From: UBA1367 sp040268355
GTDB lineage: Bacteria > Actinomycetota > Coriobacteriia > Coriobacteriales > Atopobiaceae
Length of the DNA stretch: 23,657 nt
Direction: 5' to 3'
Assembly (NCBI GenBank): GCA_040268355.1
Contig: JAWRIT010000171.1
Location: forward strand, 1-23,657
Of this stretch, positions 22,749 to 23,657 are shown piece by piece. The stretch's first letter is position 1; every line of letters starts with the position of its first letter. The translations under genes and the position numbers were made by a program. The notes under the pieces were generated by a model, which did no database searches, was not told where the DNA came from, and saw only the letters and a list, made by a program, of their open reading frames with translations.

Positions 22749-23549
22749 TCAGCCCTGGCGGCCGTGGTGGCGCAGGAGGAACGAGCAGAGGTCGACGAGC
22801 TCGTCGGCAAGGATCTGCACGAACACCCTGCAGGAGAGGGTGCTCGCGAACGGGGGAAGCACAAGCTCCTCCGCCCAGGCGTAGGCTCGCCGGCGATTCG
22901 ATATGACCCAGGTCCTCTCGTGGGAGCGTGTCATGTACGACTCGAGGGAGTCCGCATAGCACGAGATCCAAAAGCCCGTCGGGTCGAACACCACGGCAAG
23001 CGAGTCCGGCGTCAAAAAGCTCCTCTCGAGGATCCGGTCGACAATGAGAATCGGCTTGCCATGGGCCGCCAGCTCCGTCTGGACATGACGCGCGATGGCG
23101 CTCGGGAACCCTCCGCAGTACATGCAGACCCGCTCGTGGGAGACCATGTCCTGCGCCAGCGCGTTCAGCCTGCTCGACGGCGCGAGGTCACGTATCAGCC
23201 GCTCGCACTCGTCCAGGGCGTCGAGAACGCGCCGCTTCTCGACGACCGTGTAGTCCTCGCCTGCCGCAGCATCCACGTTCAGCGGATGCTGCCGTTCGAT
23301 GTACTCGCTCCTGAGCGGGGCCTGGGAGATCGTCTCCGACTTGAACTCCTGGTAGCTGTCGAACCCGAGCTTACGGATGAACCGCGAGACGGAGGCGGGG
23401 GAGACGCGGGCCTTCTGGGCAAGATCGCGGATGTCAAGCTCGCTTATGACGTGGAGGTTGCTCAGGATCGTGGCGGCGATCGCCGGTGCGGTCTCGTAGG
23501 AGGCGGTGGAGTTCATCATCTCGGCAAGCGCGCTTGTGATCTCGATCAT
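22749..23549 (-). CDS. RpiR-family transcriptional regulator (HTH plus SIS domain)
   Basis: A 266-aa regulator of the RpiR/MurR type. Residues about 1-77 form the N-terminal helix-turn-helix with the family hallmark ARVSPASVSRFIRKLGFDSY at 47-66 then QEFK. Residues about 125-250 form a SIS domain, which usually senses a phosphosugar. The start at 23549 is decided by AGGAGGGGAGG immediately upstream; the frame is open further but without family similarity. It lies upstream of the PTS EIIC gene on the same strand and probably controls it in response to the phosphorylated sugar (inference). The SIS part is divergent, with VCMYCGGFPSAIARHV at 141-156 in the place of the usual G-x-G-S-S pattern, so ligand binding may be altered. 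The family call is firm. Confidence 0.9.
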   Translation of the reverse strand: MIEITSALAEMMNSTASYETAPAIAATILSNLHVISELDIRDLAQKARVSPASVSRFIRKLGFDSYQEFKSETISQAPLRSEYIERQHPLNVDAAAGEDYTVVEKRRVLDALDECERLIRDLAPSSRLNALAQDMVSHERVCMYCGGFPSAIARHVQTELAAHGKPILIVDRILERSFLTPDSLAVVFDPTGFWISCYADSLESYMTRSHERTWVISNRRRAYAWAEELVLPPFASTLSCRVFVQILADELVDLCSFLLRHHGRQG

Positions 23550-23569
23550 GGCACCTCCCCTCCTGTCGG

Positions 23570-23591
23570 CAAGCCCATTGTAGCTGGCTTG
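23570..23591. promoter_or_regulatory. Inverted repeat spanning a -10-like box upstream of the RpiR gene
   Basis: CAAGCC (23570-23575) and GGCTTG (23586-23591) flank a 10-nt spacer. TACAAT, a good -10 match on the minus strand, lies between the arms at 23582-23577, about 28 nt upstream of the ATG. This layout would suit autorepression. No clear -35 box is visible. Confidence 0.3.
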
Positions 23592-23657
23592 TCGCACCGT
23601 GGCCCGCCTCCCCGAAGGGCCGACCACCATGAGTGCCGCCCCGCTCGTGGCCGCACG

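Overview
The window is GC-rich chromosomal DNA. It most likely comes from a member of the class Coriobacteriia (Olsenella/Collinsella-like Actinomycetota). That placement is from family memory: the RpoB/RpoC sequences carry the long actinobacterial coiled-coil insertion in beta', and the gene mix (XRE-cupin regulator plus acyl-CoA ligase, PTS with an RpiR regulator, HelD) is typical of gut or oral anaerobes. No rRNA, tRNA, CRISPR array or transposase is visible.

Layout. (1) 1-7340: the 3' part of rpoB, complete rpoC and a textbook intrinsic terminator. Both RNA polymerase subunits carry unusual features. RpoB has a rewritten, longer segment where the near-universal fork-loop-2 motif normally sits. 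RpoC ends in a ~200-residue extension that contains a domain aligning without gaps to the DNA-binding C-terminal domain of RNA polymerase alpha. (2) 7430-8560: an apparently less GC-rich insert with a DUF3644 protein carrying the HEPN ribonuclease motif RNTSTH. Four bases beyond its stop codon lies a 100-nt segment closed by a perfect 13-bp inverted repeat, which looks like a structured RNA gene. This pair is my best candidate for an undescribed RNA-regulated toxin or defence system. (3) 8769-11275: an XRE-cupin regulator followed by an acyl-CoA synthetase. (4) 11376-13928: a class II UvrA paralogue lacking the UvrB-binding domain. (5) 13985-17343, minus strand: an OPT-family transporter, a Cof-type HAD phosphatase and a DUF1275 membrane protein. 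(6) 17458-18276: a divergent type III pantothenate kinase (CoaX-like) sharing a short promoter region with the OPT gene. (7) 18361-18831, minus: a small FMN-binding (PNPOx/NimA-like) protein. (8) 18990-21128: HelD, the motor ATPase that strips stalled RNA polymerase from DNA. (9) 21243-23549, minus: an RpiR-type regulator followed by a lone PTS EIIC sugar permease.

How the parts work together: the modified polymerase (rpoB/rpoC) and HelD act on the same machine. The regulator/ligase and regulator/permease pairs look like locally controlled metabolic units. The HEPN gene and its RNA look like a self-contained accessory module inserted downstream of the rpoBC terminator. All large opposite-strand open frames over rpoB, rpoC, the ligase, uvrA and helD are GC-driven shadows and were left out.
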